NCBI GenBank assembly: GCA_945883825.1
Contig: CAMCYF010000011.1
Location: 1 to 64,000, forward strand
From: Chitinophaga pinensis
GTDB taxonomy: Bacteria > Bacteroidota > Bacteroidia > Flavobacteriales_D > Crocinitomicaceae
Direction: 5' to 3'
DNA length: 64,000 bases
A model generated the notes under the pieces. It searched no databases, was not told the origin of the DNA, and saw only the letters and a program-made list of their open reading frames with translations. The position numbers and the translations under genes were made by a program. Shown here piece by piece: positions 8,990-18,435 of this stretch. Numbering within the stretch: position 1 is the first letter of the stretch; each line of letters starts with the position of its first letter.

Positions 8990-11152
8990 TCAATTATTTT
9001 CAAACTTAAGAGGAATTTTTATAATAACCTCTGTTCCAATTTCATTTAATTCATCATAATCACGAATTTTTAAATTTCCTTTCGTCTTATATTTCTGGTT
9101 AATAATTCGAATTCTTTCGCGTGTAATATCAATAGCCATTGAATTATGACTCTTTATTTTTTGGGTATTTTTAGAGCCCTTTCGTCCTACGCCATTGTCA
9201 GAAATAATTATCTGAAGCATTTTATTCTCCTCTGTAATTGAAATATTTATACAGCCGTCAATAAGCGTATGTAATTGTCCGTGTTCAATTGCATTTTCAA
9301 TAAAAGGCTGGGTAATCATTGGGGGAATTAACGCTTGTTTTTCTATTAAGAGCTCATCAATATTTAATTTAAAATCAAATCTATCTTCAAAACGCATTTT
9401 TTGTGTTGTTAAATATTTTTCGATGATTTCTAACTCTAATTCAAGTGGTATAAACTCTTTCGATGAATTTTCCAATATAAGGCGAATCAATCTGGAAAAA
9501 TTAACTAGAAATTGAGAAGACTTTTCTGGTTCGTGGCTATAAATATAACTTTGAATTCCTGACATTGCATTAAAAATAAAATGTGGATTCATTTGAGAAC
9601 GCAACAAAGACTGTGATAACTCAGCTTCTTTTTGACTTTGTTTTAATTTATTTTGACGGCTTCTGAAAATCAGAAAAAACAATAGAAATAATAGTAATAC
9701 AGCAAAAATAACGGTAATAAAAATCTGTCTGGTAAGCTGTATTGTTATCATTTCCTTCGCTTGAATTGATTCTTTTTGATAGGAAATCAACCTTTCTCGT
9801 TCTTCTCTTAAATTTGATTCTGTTAGTTGTAAAACTTTACTCCCCACTGTTGACAAAGCATTGTATTCCAAAATACTTAGGTATAAATTCTGATAATTGT
9901 AAGCTAATTGTAACTGATTCTTTTTAAAATATAATTCTGATAACAACTTATAATTTTGAGATAGCTCGACTGATTTGCTTCCTTGGCTTACTACTTTTAA
10001 CAAGTAAAATTCTGCTTGTATTAAATCTCCCTTTTGTAAATAAAGTTTCCCAAGATTATTGAAAACTAAATCTAACTCCTGCTTCTCACCCGAAATTCCA
10101 AAATAAGATATAGCTGAATTAAAATAATGTATAGCTGTTTCATAATCTGATTCTTGAGTAGCTATTTGACCTAAAACATTAGTGCATGTGCCAAGATTTC
10201 TATAATTATTAAAAGTTTTAAATGTCGCTAATGCTTCGCTTATAGTGTTGTTTGCTTTAGTAAGATTTTCACGAGCAAGAAACAATTTAGCAAAATAAAT
10301 CTTCAATTTTGCCTGCTCATAAAAATCCGATAAACGAGTTGAAAAAGTATTTGCTTTCTTTAAATATATAGTGGTTTCATCAAAATTACCTACATCAAAA
10401 GAAATTTCAGCAATAGACCTGTAGGCTAAAGACTTAAAATAAGTATGGTCTAATTCTTCAGCAAGATAGAGGAATTTAAATTCTTCGTTAATTGCTTCAA
10501 GATAATTTCTAAAAAAAAATTGAACCTTTGCTTGGTGATGCAAAGAAAGTGCTAAACATATCTTTGTGTCTGAGCGTTTCGCGAAATCTGTTGCTAAATT
10601 GGCATAGTAAATAGCTGAATCTTTTGCCTGAGTTTGCATGAAAAATAAAGAGCGTGAAATATAAGCTTCTGAAATAAACCTATTTTGCTTATTTTTTTTA
10701 GAAAATGCAATATGTTTCAATGAAAAAATTGAAGCTAAAGCATCTTTTTTTGTAACTAGATAGTGTATTGCTAATTGTCTTTGTAAATGATTGTCTTCAA
10801 ACCTCAAAAACTTTTTATTAGCAATGTTTAATTCATAACACTTTTTGAAATCAGGAATATTACCGAGCTCCAAATAGGCAGATCCCATAGATAGAAATAA
10901 TCTTCCTTTTAATTCTTCTGATCCAATTTTTAGCGCCTCCTTTTTCAAAAGATCTATTGATTCAAACCATTTTTGTCGATTAGTAGTTGAATAAAAATTA
11001 TGAAGTTCTATTAATTTGTTAATTTTTGAGTTTTGAGTTTTTGAAGAACTAATTTCTCGAAGAAGAATTTCTTCCTTGTTTTGAGCAAAGTTGTAGACTG
11101 GAAGATGCAGTGCAAAAAATAAAAAAACTAATATCTGTATTCCTTTATACAT
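8990..11152 (-). CDS. LytS-type sensor histidine kinase with extracytoplasmic TPR repeats
   Basis: The 720-residue kinase has a signal peptide (1-23), a long TPR-like helical repeat region (about 50-440), a coiled segment, one membrane helix near 475-497 (VIFAVLLLFLLFFLIF), then a His_kinase domain. The phospho-accepting His is in QMNPHFIFNAMSG near residue 525, and the ATPase domain has PPMITQPFIENAIEHG and ISDNGVGRKG. This architecture, with a LytTR partner, is common in Bacteroidota. The TPR part should lie in the periplasm and sense an unknown ligand or partner. A TAACTTAG element near the start may be its -7 box. Confidence 0.92.
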   Translation of the reverse strand: MYKGIQILVFLFFALHLPVYNFAQNKEEILLREISSSKTQNSKINKLIELHNFYSTTNRQKWFESIDLLKKEALKIGSEELKGRLFLSMGSAYLELGNIPDFKKCYELNIANKKFLRFEDNHLQRQLAIHYLVTKKDALASIFSLKHIAFSKKNKQNRFISEAYISRSLFFMQTQAKDSAIYYANLATDFAKRSDTKICLALSLHHQAKVQFFFRNYLEAINEEFKFLYLAEELDHTYFKSLAYRSIAEISFDVGNFDETTIYLKKANTFSTRLSDFYEQAKLKIYFAKLFLARENLTKANNTISEALATFKTFNNYRNLGTCTNVLGQIATQESDYETAIHYFNSAISYFGISGEKQELDLVFNNLGKLYLQKGDLIQAEFYLLKVVSQGSKSVELSQNYKLLSELYFKKNQLQLAYNYQNLYLSILEYNALSTVGSKVLQLTESNLREERERLISYQKESIQAKEMITIQLTRQIFITVIFAVLLLFLLFFLIFRSRQNKLKQSQKEAELSQSLLRSQMNPHFIFNAMSGIQSYIYSHEPEKSSQFLVNFSRLIRLILENSSKEFIPLELELEIIEKYLTTQKMRFEDRFDFKLNIDELLIEKQALIPPMITQPFIENAIEHGQLHTLIDGCINISITEENKMLQIIISDNGVGRKGSKNTQKIKSHNSMAIDITRERIRIINQKYKTKGNLKIRDYDELNEIGTEVIIKIPLKFENN

Positions 11153-11203
11153 GAAACTAAGTTAAGAAAAAACTTGAGTATAAGAAAGGTTGAATGAGAC
11201 AAT

Positions 11204-11263
11204 AATTAAAGGTGTAATTAAAGGTGTAATTAAAGCTATAAGGAAAGCTGTAAGTAAAACTTA
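11204..11263. repeat. Five-unit 12-bp tandem repeat between the sensor kinase and ruvC
   Basis: Five adjacent 12-base units read AATTAAAGGTGT, AATTAAAGGTGT, AATTAAAGCTAT, AAGGAAAGCTGT and AAGTAAAACTTA: two identical copies followed by progressively diverged ones. The array lies in the divergent gap, about 50-110 bases upstream of the kinase start and about 75 before ruvC. It may be a slippage-prone spacer or a phased protein-binding array. Confidence 0.75.
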
Positions 11264-11339
11264 CTTATTTTTATGAATTAAAGTCAAAAAATACAAATAT
11301 CCCTGAATTATATTTAGTTTTATTTCTGAAAAAGAAATA

Positions 11340-11897
11340 ATGATTGAAGACCGCATAATTCTTGGAATTGACCCTGGAACAACCGTCATGGGTTATGGCT
11401 TAATTCAAGTGAAAAACGGAAAATTAACAATGCTTAATTTTGGAATTATTCAGTTAAATAAACTTGCAAATCATCCTGAAAAATTAAAAAGGATTTTGGA
11501 TCGCTTAAATGGCTTAATTGAGGAATTTCATCCGGATGAAATGGCAATAGAAGCTCCTTTTTTTGGTAAAAATGTGCAGTCAATGCTTAAATTAGGAAGA
11601 GCTCAAGGAGTAGCAATTGCTTCCTGTTTAAATCACAATATTCCTTTTGAAGAATATGCACCAAGAAGAATAAAACAAGCAATTACAGGGAATGGAAATG
11701 CTTCAAAAGAACAAGTTGCAGCTATGCTTCAAAAATTATTATCATTTGATGATATTCCAAAATATCTAGATGCTACCGATGGATTAGCCGTTGCTGTTTG
11801 TCATTATTTCTCAAAAGGAATAGGAGAACACAATAAAGGAAATGGAGGGTCCTGGAAAGGATTTTTATCTCAAAATCCTAAGCGAGAAAAGAAATGA
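11340..11897 (+). CDS. ruvC: Crossover junction endodeoxyribonuclease RuvC
   Basis: The 185-residue Holliday-junction resolvase has the RNase H-like fold. Acidic residues are seen in [13 protein letters not shown] (Asp11), [11 protein letters not shown] and the C-terminal [13 protein letters not shown] block, along with the RuvC-typical [20 protein letters not shown] segment (in two pieces: [20 protein letters not shown]). The tail is somewhat longer than in E. coli. Its stop overlaps the rnhA start in ATGA, so the two nucleases are translationally coupled. Confidence 0.96.
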   Translation: MIEDRIILGIDPGTTVMGYGLIQVKNGKLTMLNFGIIQLNKLANHPEKLKRILDRLNGLIEEFHPDEMAIEAPFFGKNVQSMLKLGRAQGVAIASCLNHNIPFEEYAPRRIKQAITGNGNASKEQVAAMLQKLLSFDDIPKYLDATDGLAVAVCHYFSKGIGEHNKGNGGSWKGFLSQNPKREKK

Positions 11898-12355
11898 AAA
11901 TCATAAATATTTATACTGATGGGTCATCAAGAGGGAATCCTGGACCGGGTGGATTTGGAGTTATTTTACAATTTGGTGCTCTAGTGAAAGAACTTTCTCA
12001 GGGTTTTCGTAGAACAACAAATAACCGAATGGAACTATTAGCGGTAATTTATGCACTTGAAAATTTAAAAACAAACAAATACCCTGTTCATATTTATTCT
12101 GATTCAAAATATGTAATTGACGCTATTTCTAAGAAATGGGTTTTTGGCTGGGAAAAGAAAAACTTTAAAGGAAAAAAAAATGCCGATTTATGGCTGCGTT
12201 ATTTAGAGCTTCATCCTAAATTCGAACTCAATTTTATTTGGGTAAAAGGACACGATGGACATCCAGAAAATGAAAGGTGTGATGTTCTAGCATTTAATGC
12301 TGCATCAAATAACCCTCAAAACATAGATTTCTTTTTTGAAGAGGAAGAAAAATAA
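11894..12355 (+). CDS. rnhA: Ribonuclease HI
   Basis: The 153-residue enzyme degrades the RNA strand of RNA-DNA hybrids. The catalytic acidic residues are visible in [15 protein letters not shown] (Asp9), [16 protein letters not shown] and the final RCDVLA. The substrate-handling [21 protein letters not shown] region ([15 protein letters not shown]) is of E. coli type. It overlaps ruvC by four bases and runs convergently into the PKD protein gene with a 4-base gap. Confidence 0.95.
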   Translation: MKIINIYTDGSSRGNPGPGGFGVILQFGALVKELSQGFRRTTNNRMELLAVIYALENLKTNKYPVHIYSDSKYVIDAISKKWVFGWEKKNFKGKKNADLWLRYLELHPKFELNFIWVKGHDGHPENERCDVLAFNAASNNPQNIDFFFEEEEK

Positions 12356-12359
12356 TGAC

Positions 12360-15300
12360 TTATTGATTAACTAGTGTAATATACCCTGTTTTATCAAATT
12401 CAGTTCCTCCTTTTAATAAGCCCTTTAAGCGATAGAAATAAACACCATCACTGCAATTTTCACCACCATTAGTCTTTCCGTTCCATAAAAATAATGGGGA
12501 AGATGGATCCCTGTCTTTTTCAAAAACTACATTTCCCCATCTATTCAAAGCAGTGAAAACATAAGATGAAAAATAGTCAGAATCTAATTCAAAATTATCA
12601 TTAAGCTCATCTCCATTTGGTGTGAATACATTTGGTAGAATAGGTACGATATCTGGATTTACATTAATTACAAGACTATAAGTACTAGAGCAGCCAAGGG
12701 CATTCTCAATTGTTAAACTAATTGTATAAGGATTTACAAGTGGAAAAGTTATTGATGGAGGATTTTGAAGATTTGAAGTATCCCCATTTCCAAAATCCCA
12801 ATACCAACTAGTAATTGGTGATACTGAGGTTGAAGATTGATTAGAAAAAGTTACTGGGGTATTAATATTAACAGGATTCGTACTTGCTGTAAAATTAGCG
12901 CTAAGACCACTCGTGTTAGTTACTATTATTTGAGGATTTATAGGATAAGGAACATTACAACCTGCAGCATCTGTTAATATTACACTAGGTGAATAAGTTC
13001 CATCACTACTATAAAAATGTTCAAAACTTAGTCCAGTCTCAGTGGTATTATCGTCTAAATCCCATAATGCAGAAGAAATATTATTTGGGTTTGTAATAAA
13101 AAAACTTGCTGTTTGAGTACAAACATCATAATCATATTGAGGAGTCCCACTAGGACCTCCAACGGTAAGATAATCATTGAATAAAGTATCATCTGAACAA
13201 CCATATTGATCTGTAATTGAAAGAGACAAATCATAGCTTCCAGGAAAAAAATAAGTATTTGAAGGATTTTCTAATCCAGATTGATTACCATTACCGAAGT
13301 CCCACAGCCAAGTATTTATTGTTCCATAAGAAGTTGATGCATCTAGATAATCTCCTGTTATTGGAGGGCAGGGAACAGAAGGAGGTAAATTATCTGTAAA
13401 ATTAGCATTAGGGATGGAAACAGTAAAGGAAATTGAAATAGTATCTTTACATGTATTAATATCTTGAGCTACTAAAATCAAATTATGAATTGCACTTGTT
13501 TGACCAGGAGCTACATTTTGTTCAATATAAGGCTCATTTGGATTAAAATCTGTAGATAGAGTATCACCTATTGTATTATCAATATACCATTCATAGTTTA
13601 CAGGGGAAACACCAACTGATAGATTATCTGTATTAAGTACCTCGCCATTACAGATAATATTGTCTAATGTAAAAAAGGCAGTAGGTTTTGTAAGAATTAT
13701 CTCTTTGGTAGAAAAACTAGAACAGCCAAAATCATTATATGCAGTTAAGGTTGTAACATACACACCTTCACCATTAAATGTATGTTGGATTGATGTTTGA
13801 GGAGTTGCTGGAACTGTTATTGGAACAGGTAAGGTAGTAATTCCAGGTGAACCATCGGAAAAAGACCAATCAAAATGATTCATTGGATTATATGTTGGGG
13901 GTTGAACTGTCAAATTTAAAAATGTAACCAAATGAGGAGAACATCCACCCTCATCTGCTGCTGGTGTCGATATTACAGCAAAAGGAGGAGCCAAAACTCT
14001 TATAAATTGAGTGAATGAAGCTGAACAACCAACATCATTTGATGCTACTAAAGTAATAGCAAAATTTCCAGGACCAGGATACGAGTATGTCGGATTTGGA
14101 CCATTATTTAAAAATTCTTGATTTCCCATGTTGTAAGCCCAAGAATCAATTGAATGAGAACTCCAAGATGAACTCGAATCGGAAAGTTGAATTTCTACTC
14201 CTTGGCAAATAGTATCATTAGGAATTGAGAAGTCGGAAGTAATGCTAGAAACATAAAAAAATTGTTTGCTTGTATCGCTGCATCCTGTGGTAATATTATT
14301 AATAACTTGCTGGATCTCATAGGTGCCATAATTCGTATAACTATGTGATGTACTTCCTAAATTAGCGTCGTCTAGCTCAGTATCATTTAATACTGTATTT
14401 GGAGAGCCATCACCCCACTGCCAAATCATTTGAACATTGTCACTTAAGAGTCCGTGAACAGAGGTATCACTTACTATCGCCACAGCTGGCCAAATAGTAG
14501 AAACTAATGGAGTGGGATTACAAATTAGATTTGTATCAAGATCAAAGAATGATATTGGAGCATTGATATAGACCATATCATTCATAACAAGTGTATCCTT
14601 ACATCCTAAATAATCAACAACTAACATAACATCAAAATAACCTGAATCTGATTCAAATTGATAAGTTGGGTTTTGAATAGTATCTGTTGATGAAGATCCA
14701 TCGTTAAAATCCCAAAAATAGGTAATTGGAGAGCTTGGATTTGCAGGACTCACAACTACAGTAGGGGTAAATTCAACATCCGTTTTAATACAATTAATAG
14801 GAGAATCAACAGTAAAGTTCATTGAGTTTATCTGACCTACAGTTATAAAACTATCTAAAATAGTTGTGCCTGAACAACCTGACTGAGTTGTTACACTTAG
14901 AGAAACATTATAAAAACCTAAGGTAGTATATAATTGAGCTGGTGGATTTTGACCATTAAAAACTTGACCATTACCAAAATTCCACGACCATGAGGTAATA
15001 GGATTTAATGGCGATGGCGAAACAGATTGATCTGTAAACTGAACAGTCAACGGAGAGCAGCCCCCTTCAAAATCTGCAGAAAAAGATGGTGCTACATTGC
15101 TAATTGTAATAAAATCTGGAATTGAAGTACTTCCTGAACACCCGGCTGAAGTTGTTATCGTAAGAGAAACAGTGTAAGAACCATTAATATTATAAGTTTG
15201 AGCAGGAGGGTTTTCAAGAATTGAAGTTGAGCCGTTTCCAAAATTCCATAAATAAGATGATCCTGCAACAGAAGGTGTAGTATTATTTATATTAATTGAT

Positions 15301-15662
15301 GCAGGTGCACAATTACTACTTATTGGTGCTACAAATGTAGGATTAGGAACAGCTTGAATAATTATTTGCTGAGATGCAGACGAAGTAAGCCCATTTGCAG
15401 ATGTTGTAAGTAAGGTTACATTAAAAGTTCCTGCACTAGTGAAAGTATGAGTTGGGCTCGTTAAAGTTGAAAAAGTACTATCTCCAAAATTCCAAAGATA
15501 GGAAAGTGGAGCAGTTCCTCCGTTAGAGGTATTTGTAAATACAGTTGTTGCTCCAATACAAGCAGTTGTTGGAAGAGCAGAAAAACTTGCTGTTGGAACT
15601 TGTGAAAAAGAAAAACAACTTATAAACAGTAAAGGAAGAGTAAATTTAAACATGCTTATCAT
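12360..15662 (-). CDS. Multi-PKD-domain secreted protein with gliding-motility/T9SS type B C-terminal domain
   Basis: This 1100-residue protein has a signal peptide (FTLPLLFISCFSFSQ) and about ten PKD repeats, marked by W-x-F/W-G-(N/D)-G motifs such as YLWNFGDST, SWNFGNGQ, YFWDFNDGS, WQWGDGSP, WLWDFGNGN and YWDFGNGDT, with cysteine pairs at many repeat ends. The C-terminus (ILPNVFTPNGDELNDNF ... NRWGNVVFEK ... WNGKTNGGENCSDGVYFYRL) is the CHU_C / type B sorting domain used by the type IX secretion system. It is probably a surface adhesin or polymer-binding protein. An ATG at 15653 is an alternative start; either keeps the signal peptide. Confidence 0.92.
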   Translation of the reverse strand: MISMFKFTLPLLFISCFSFSQVPTASFSALPTTACIGATTVFTNTSNGGTAPLSYLWNFGDSTFSTLTSPTHTFTSAGTFNVTLLTTSANGLTSSASQQIIIQAVPNPTFVAPISSNCAPASININNTTPSVAGSSYLWNFGNGSTSILENPPAQTYNINGSYTVSLTITTSAGCSGSTSIPDFITISNVAPSFSADFEGGCSPLTVQFTDQSVSPSPLNPITSWSWNFGNGQVFNGQNPPAQLYTTLGFYNVSLSVTTQSGCSGTTILDSFITVGQINSMNFTVDSPINCIKTDVEFTPTVVVSPANPSSPITYFWDFNDGSSSTDTIQNPTYQFESDSGYFDVMLVVDYLGCKDTLVMNDMVYINAPISFFDLDTNLICNPTPLVSTIWPAVAIVSDTSVHGLLSDNVQMIWQWGDGSPNTVLNDTELDDANLGSTSHSYTNYGTYEIQQVINNITTGCSDTSKQFFYVSSITSDFSIPNDTICQGVEIQLSDSSSSWSSHSIDSWAYNMGNQEFLNNGPNPTYSYPGPGNFAITLVASNDVGCSASFTQFIRVLAPPFAVISTPAADEGGCSPHLVTFLNLTVQPPTYNPMNHFDWSFSDGSPGITTLPVPITVPATPQTSIQHTFNGEGVYVTTLTAYNDFGCSSFSTKEIILTKPTAFFTLDNIICNGEVLNTDNLSVGVSPVNYEWYIDNTIGDTLSTDFNPNEPYIEQNVAPGQTSAIHNLILVAQDINTCKDTISISFTVSIPNANFTDNLPPSVPCPPITGDYLDASTSYGTINTWLWDFGNGNQSGLENPSNTYFFPGSYDLSLSITDQYGCSDDTLFNDYLTVGGPSGTPQYDYDVCTQTASFFITNPNNISSALWDLDDNTTETGLSFEHFYSSDGTYSPSVILTDAAGCNVPYPINPQIIVTNTSGLSANFTASTNPVNINTPVTFSNQSSTSVSPITSWYWDFGNGDTSNLQNPPSITFPLVNPYTISLTIENALGCSSTYSLVINVNPDIVPILPNVFTPNGDELNDNFELDSDYFSSYVFTALNRWGNVVFEKDRDPSSPLFLWNGKTNGGENCSDGVYFYRLKGLLKGGTEFDKTGYITLVNQ

Positions 15663-15738
15663 ATGAAAAATTAATTCGTAAAGATATTTAATTTAAGACT
15701 AAAAACAACCTATAAAAGTTGCAAACCAAATAAAAAAA

Positions 15739-16251
15739 TTAATTTCCTTTTTTTAAAATTAAAGTCGTAGAATACCCTGGAACAAAATCAACGGTGTAAA
15801 CTGCACCACCATAACTTCTAACTTCCTTTGACCCTACAATGTATTTTATATTTGATGGATCATGCTCCGATGCATCATAATCTGCACCCTTGATAAGTAC
15901 ATCGGGCTGTATATCTTTAATCAAATCAAGAGGAGTTTCCTCATTAAAAACTAAAACTAAATCAACAAAACCCAAAGCAGCTATTAATAACATTCTGGCT
16001 TCCTCTGAATTAATCGGTCGATTCTCTGCTTTATTTAATCTTCTAACTGAATCATCGCTATTTACTGCTACAATTAGACGATTTCCGAAATCTGCAGAAG
16101 CTGCTAAATAATTAACATGACCTAAGTGTAAAATATCAAAACATCCATTTGTAAAGCAAATTTTCTCTCCTTTCAACTTCCAAGACATGATTCTTCTTTT
16201 TGCTTCTTCAATTGAAACCAATTTATTTTGAAGAAATTCAAATCGAGTCAT
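15739..16251 (-). CDS. RfaE2/HldE-C-like nucleotidyltransferase (heptose-1-phosphate adenylyltransferase family)
   Basis: The 170-residue cytidylyltransferase-like protein has the motif FTNGCFDILHLGH (HLGH at 42-45), NSDDSVRRLNK, the EEARMLLIAALGFVD block and IKGADYD, matching the second (adenylyltransferase) domain of HldE/RfaE. That activity makes ADP-glycero-manno-heptose for LPS core; no kinase domain is present here, so it is a stand-alone domain. It ends a minus-strand run after panC and panD (35-base gap), although the pathway differs from pantothenate synthesis. Confidence 0.85.
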   Translation of the reverse strand: MTRFEFLQNKLVSIEEAKRRIMSWKLKGEKICFTNGCFDILHLGHVNYLAASADFGNRLIVAVNSDDSVRRLNKAENRPINSEEARMLLIAALGFVDLVLVFNEETPLDLIKDIQPDVLIKGADYDASEHDPSNIKYIVGSKEVRSYGGAVYTVDFVPGYSTTLILKKGN

Positions 16252-16286
16252 TTTTGTTTTTTATGTTACTAGGGTTAAAACTAAAT

Positions 16287-16637
16287 CTAATCTAATAAAT
16301 TAGTTTGCTCATTTGGAAAAACAAGTGATGGCTTAAACGTTTTTGCAAGTTCAAAATCCATTAATCCATAACCAATAATTATAATTACATCGTTTACAGC
16401 TGCACGTCTTGCTGCAGGGCCATTTAAGCAAATCGTACCAGAATTTCTTTTACCTTTAATTACGTATGTTTCAAGTCGTTCGCCATTATTAATATTCACG
16501 ATTTGAACTCTTTCGCCCTCGATTAAATTTGCGGCTTCCATCAACGATTCGTCAATGGTTATGGAGCCAATATAATTCAAATCCGCTTGGGTGATTTTAA
16601 CCCTGTGAATTTTAGATTTTAAAACATTTATTAACAT
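16287..16637 (-). CDS. panD: Aspartate 1-decarboxylase proenzyme
   Basis: The 116-residue pyruvoyl enzyme makes beta-alanine for pantothenate. The self-cleavage site Gly24-Ser25 lies in [13 protein letters not shown]; the YVIKG and [19 protein letters not shown] blocks complete the family signature. It follows panC by 40 bases and has its own -7 element in that gap, so it can be expressed with or without panC. Confidence 0.96.
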   Translation of the reverse strand: MLINVLKSKIHRVKITQADLNYIGSITIDESLMEAANLIEGERVQIVNINNGERLETYVIKGKRNSGTICLNGPAARRAAVNDVIIIIGYGLMDFELAKTFKPSLVFPNEQTNLLD

Positions 16638-16654
16638 ATTCTTAAAATAACAGG

Positions 16655-16662
16655 CAAAAATA
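16655..16662 (-). promoter_or_regulatory. panD -7 element TATTTTTG
   Basis: This perfect TAnnTTTG on the minus strand lies 17 bases before the panD ATG, inside the panC-panD gap. Confidence 0.5.
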
Positions 16663-16677
16663 ATTCAAATTCTCGAA

Positions 16678-17520
16678 TTAGAGAACTATATTATCAATCA
16701 AACGAACTTTATTGCAATATGCAGCAATGCAACAAACATTTGTCGCTTGCCAATCTACAGCATTCGTAAGTGTCTTTTCATCAACAATCTCTAAATATTC
16801 TAGCTGTAAATCACCAGATTTAAAAAAAGCTGTGGCGCTTGTTTTTAAAGATTGAGGATTCATTTTTGATTTATTTTCTTTAACAAAAAGTAATGTTTTA
16901 TAAATTATTAATGCCGCTTCAATATCAGATGAATTCAAGCGCATATTTCTACTACTCATCGCTAAACCTGATGGTTCTCTTAAGGTTTCGCAAGAAACAA
17001 TTTCAATTGAAAAATTAAAATGAGCTACCATTTTTCGAATTATTGCAAGTTGTTGAAAATCTTTTTGTCCAAAATAAGCACGATCTGCTTTTATAATTTG
17101 AAAAAAATTATGAACAACATGAACTACACCCTTGAAGTGTCCAGGACGAAATTTACCTTCCATTACAGCATCAATACCTTTCAAATCTACAGGGATAAAA
17201 AATTGATTTTGTGGATAAACTTCCGCTATTTCTGGATGAAATATGATACAATTTTTTCTGGATCCAATTAACAATAGATCTGAGTCAAGAGTTCTTGGAT
17301 ATTGAGCTAAATCCTCCTGATTATTAAATTGTGTGGGGTTGACAAATATACTAATCACTACCCAATCATTCTCGGACAAAGCTCTGTCTATAAGAGATAA
17401 ATGACCAGCATGCAAGGCACCCATAGTTGGAACAAATCCAATTAATAATCCATTTTCCTGCAATAAACTTAGTGCAGATCTTAAATCCCTTGAAGTAGTA
17501 AACAATCTATTTTTTGGCAT
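16678..17520 (-). CDS. panC: Pantothenate synthetase
   Basis: The 280-residue enzyme condenses pantoate and beta-alanine with ATP. It has the nucleotidyltransferase motif VPTMGALHAGHLSLI (HAGH at 37-40), FVNPTQFN, the ATP-binding KDFQQLAIIRKMV segment and LREPSGLAMSSRN. It is normal in length. panC followed by panD is a partial pantothenate operon; panB and panE are not in the window. Confidence 0.96.
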   Translation of the reverse strand: MPKNRLFTTSRDLRSALSLLQENGLLIGFVPTMGALHAGHLSLIDRALSENDWVVISIFVNPTQFNNQEDLAQYPRTLDSDLLLIGSRKNCIIFHPEIAEVYPQNQFFIPVDLKGIDAVMEGKFRPGHFKGVVHVVHNFFQIIKADRAYFGQKDFQQLAIIRKMVAHFNFSIEIVSCETLREPSGLAMSSRNMRLNSSDIEAALIIYKTLLFVKENKSKMNPQSLKTSATAFFKSGDLQLEYLEIVDEKTLTNAVDWQATNVCCIAAYCNKVRLIDNIVL

Positions 17521-17541
17521 TTTAAAGTCCTAAATAATAGA

Positions 17542-17549
17542 CAAAGCTA
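17542..17549 (-). promoter_or_regulatory. panC -7 element TAGCTTTG
   Basis: This perfect TAnnTTTG on the minus strand is 21 bases before the panC ATG. The divergent gene at 17611 has its own element 31 bases away on the other strand. Confidence 0.55.
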
Positions 17550-17580
17550 TTGCTTTTCACGAAAGTTCATTTAAAATCCT

Positions 17581-17588
17581 TAAATTTG
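17581..17588 (+). promoter_or_regulatory. -7 element TAAATTTG of the GT5-like gene and downstream run
   Basis: This perfect TAnnTTTG is 22 bases before the ATG. It is the likely promoter for the GT5-like, DUF4270 and glmS genes, which are separated by only 3-6 bases. Confidence 0.55.
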
Positions 17589-17610
17589 CACACTATTCAT
17601 TTATAAACTA

Positions 17611-18429
17611 ATGGAAAAAAAGAAAATTCTATTCATAACTCAAGAAATATTTCCCTTTTCACCAAAGACAGAAATATCTTCCACAGCAAGACGCTTACCT
17701 CAAGTGATTCAAGAAGCAGGAAAAGAAATACGTGTATTTACACCTCGCTTTGGATCTATTAATGAGCGAAGGCATCAATTACATGAAGTTATTAGACTTT
17801 CTGGCTTAAATATTTGCATCGACGATAATGATCATCCTTTGATTATAAAAGTTGCATCAGTTTCTGCAGCAAGAATGCAAGTTTATTTCATAGATAATGA
17901 AGAATACTTTAAAAGAAAAACAAATTTACAAGACGAAAAAGGAAAATGCCACCCAGATAACGATGAAAAAGCAATGTTTTTCTGTCGTGGAGTGCTAGAA
18001 ACCGTAAAAAAATTAGGCTGGCAACCTGATGTTATACACTGCCACGGTTGGATGACAGGAATTATGGCCCTTTATGTAAAATATATTTATAATAAAGATC
18101 CACATTTCAAAGACACTAAAGTAGTTTACAGTTTCTATAATGATAAATTTGATGCTCCATGGGACAAAAGATTTTCTGAAAAATTACTTTTTGAAGGCTT
18201 CCCTCAAGATCTTGCCGATAAGTTTAAAGATAGTAGTTTCTTAAATGTTTCTAAAATTATAACAGACCATTGTGATGGTGTGACTATTGCAATAGAGAAT
18301 CTTCAGCCAGACTTAAAAGATATTTATGATACTTCAGAATGTCATAAGATGGCATTTACGAATGAAGAGAATCAAGCAAAAGAATTGTCACTTTTTTTTG
18401 ATAAAGTTATTGAAAATGTTTTAGTCTAA
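17611..18429 (+). CDS. Half-length glycogen/starch synthase-like (GT5 N-terminal domain) protein
   Basis: The 272-residue protein matches only the N-terminal Rossmann half of GT5 glycogen synthases: ILFITQEIFPFSP at the start, IRVFTPRFGSINERRHQLHEV, YFIDNEEYF and PDVIHCHGWMTGIMALY. Full enzymes are about 470-500 residues; the C-terminal nucleotide-sugar half is absent. The ADP-glucose-binding KxGGL segment is replaced by SPKTEISSTARRLPQV, so classical synthase activity is unlikely. It is the first gene of a run with DUF4270 and glmS, an order I know from Flavobacteriia. Family placement is firm; its job is unknown. Confidence 0.85.
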   Translation: MEKKKILFITQEIFPFSPKTEISSTARRLPQVIQEAGKEIRVFTPRFGSINERRHQLHEVIRLSGLNICIDDNDHPLIIKVASVSAARMQVYFIDNEEYFKRKTNLQDEKGKCHPDNDEKAMFFCRGVLETVKKLGWQPDVIHCHGWMTGIMALYVKYIYNKDPHFKDTKVVYSFYNDKFDAPWDKRFSEKLLFEGFPQDLADKFKDSSFLNVSKIITDHCDGVTIAIENLQPDLKDIYDTSECHKMAFTNEENQAKELSLFFDKVIENVLV

Positions 18430-18435
18430 CTGACA

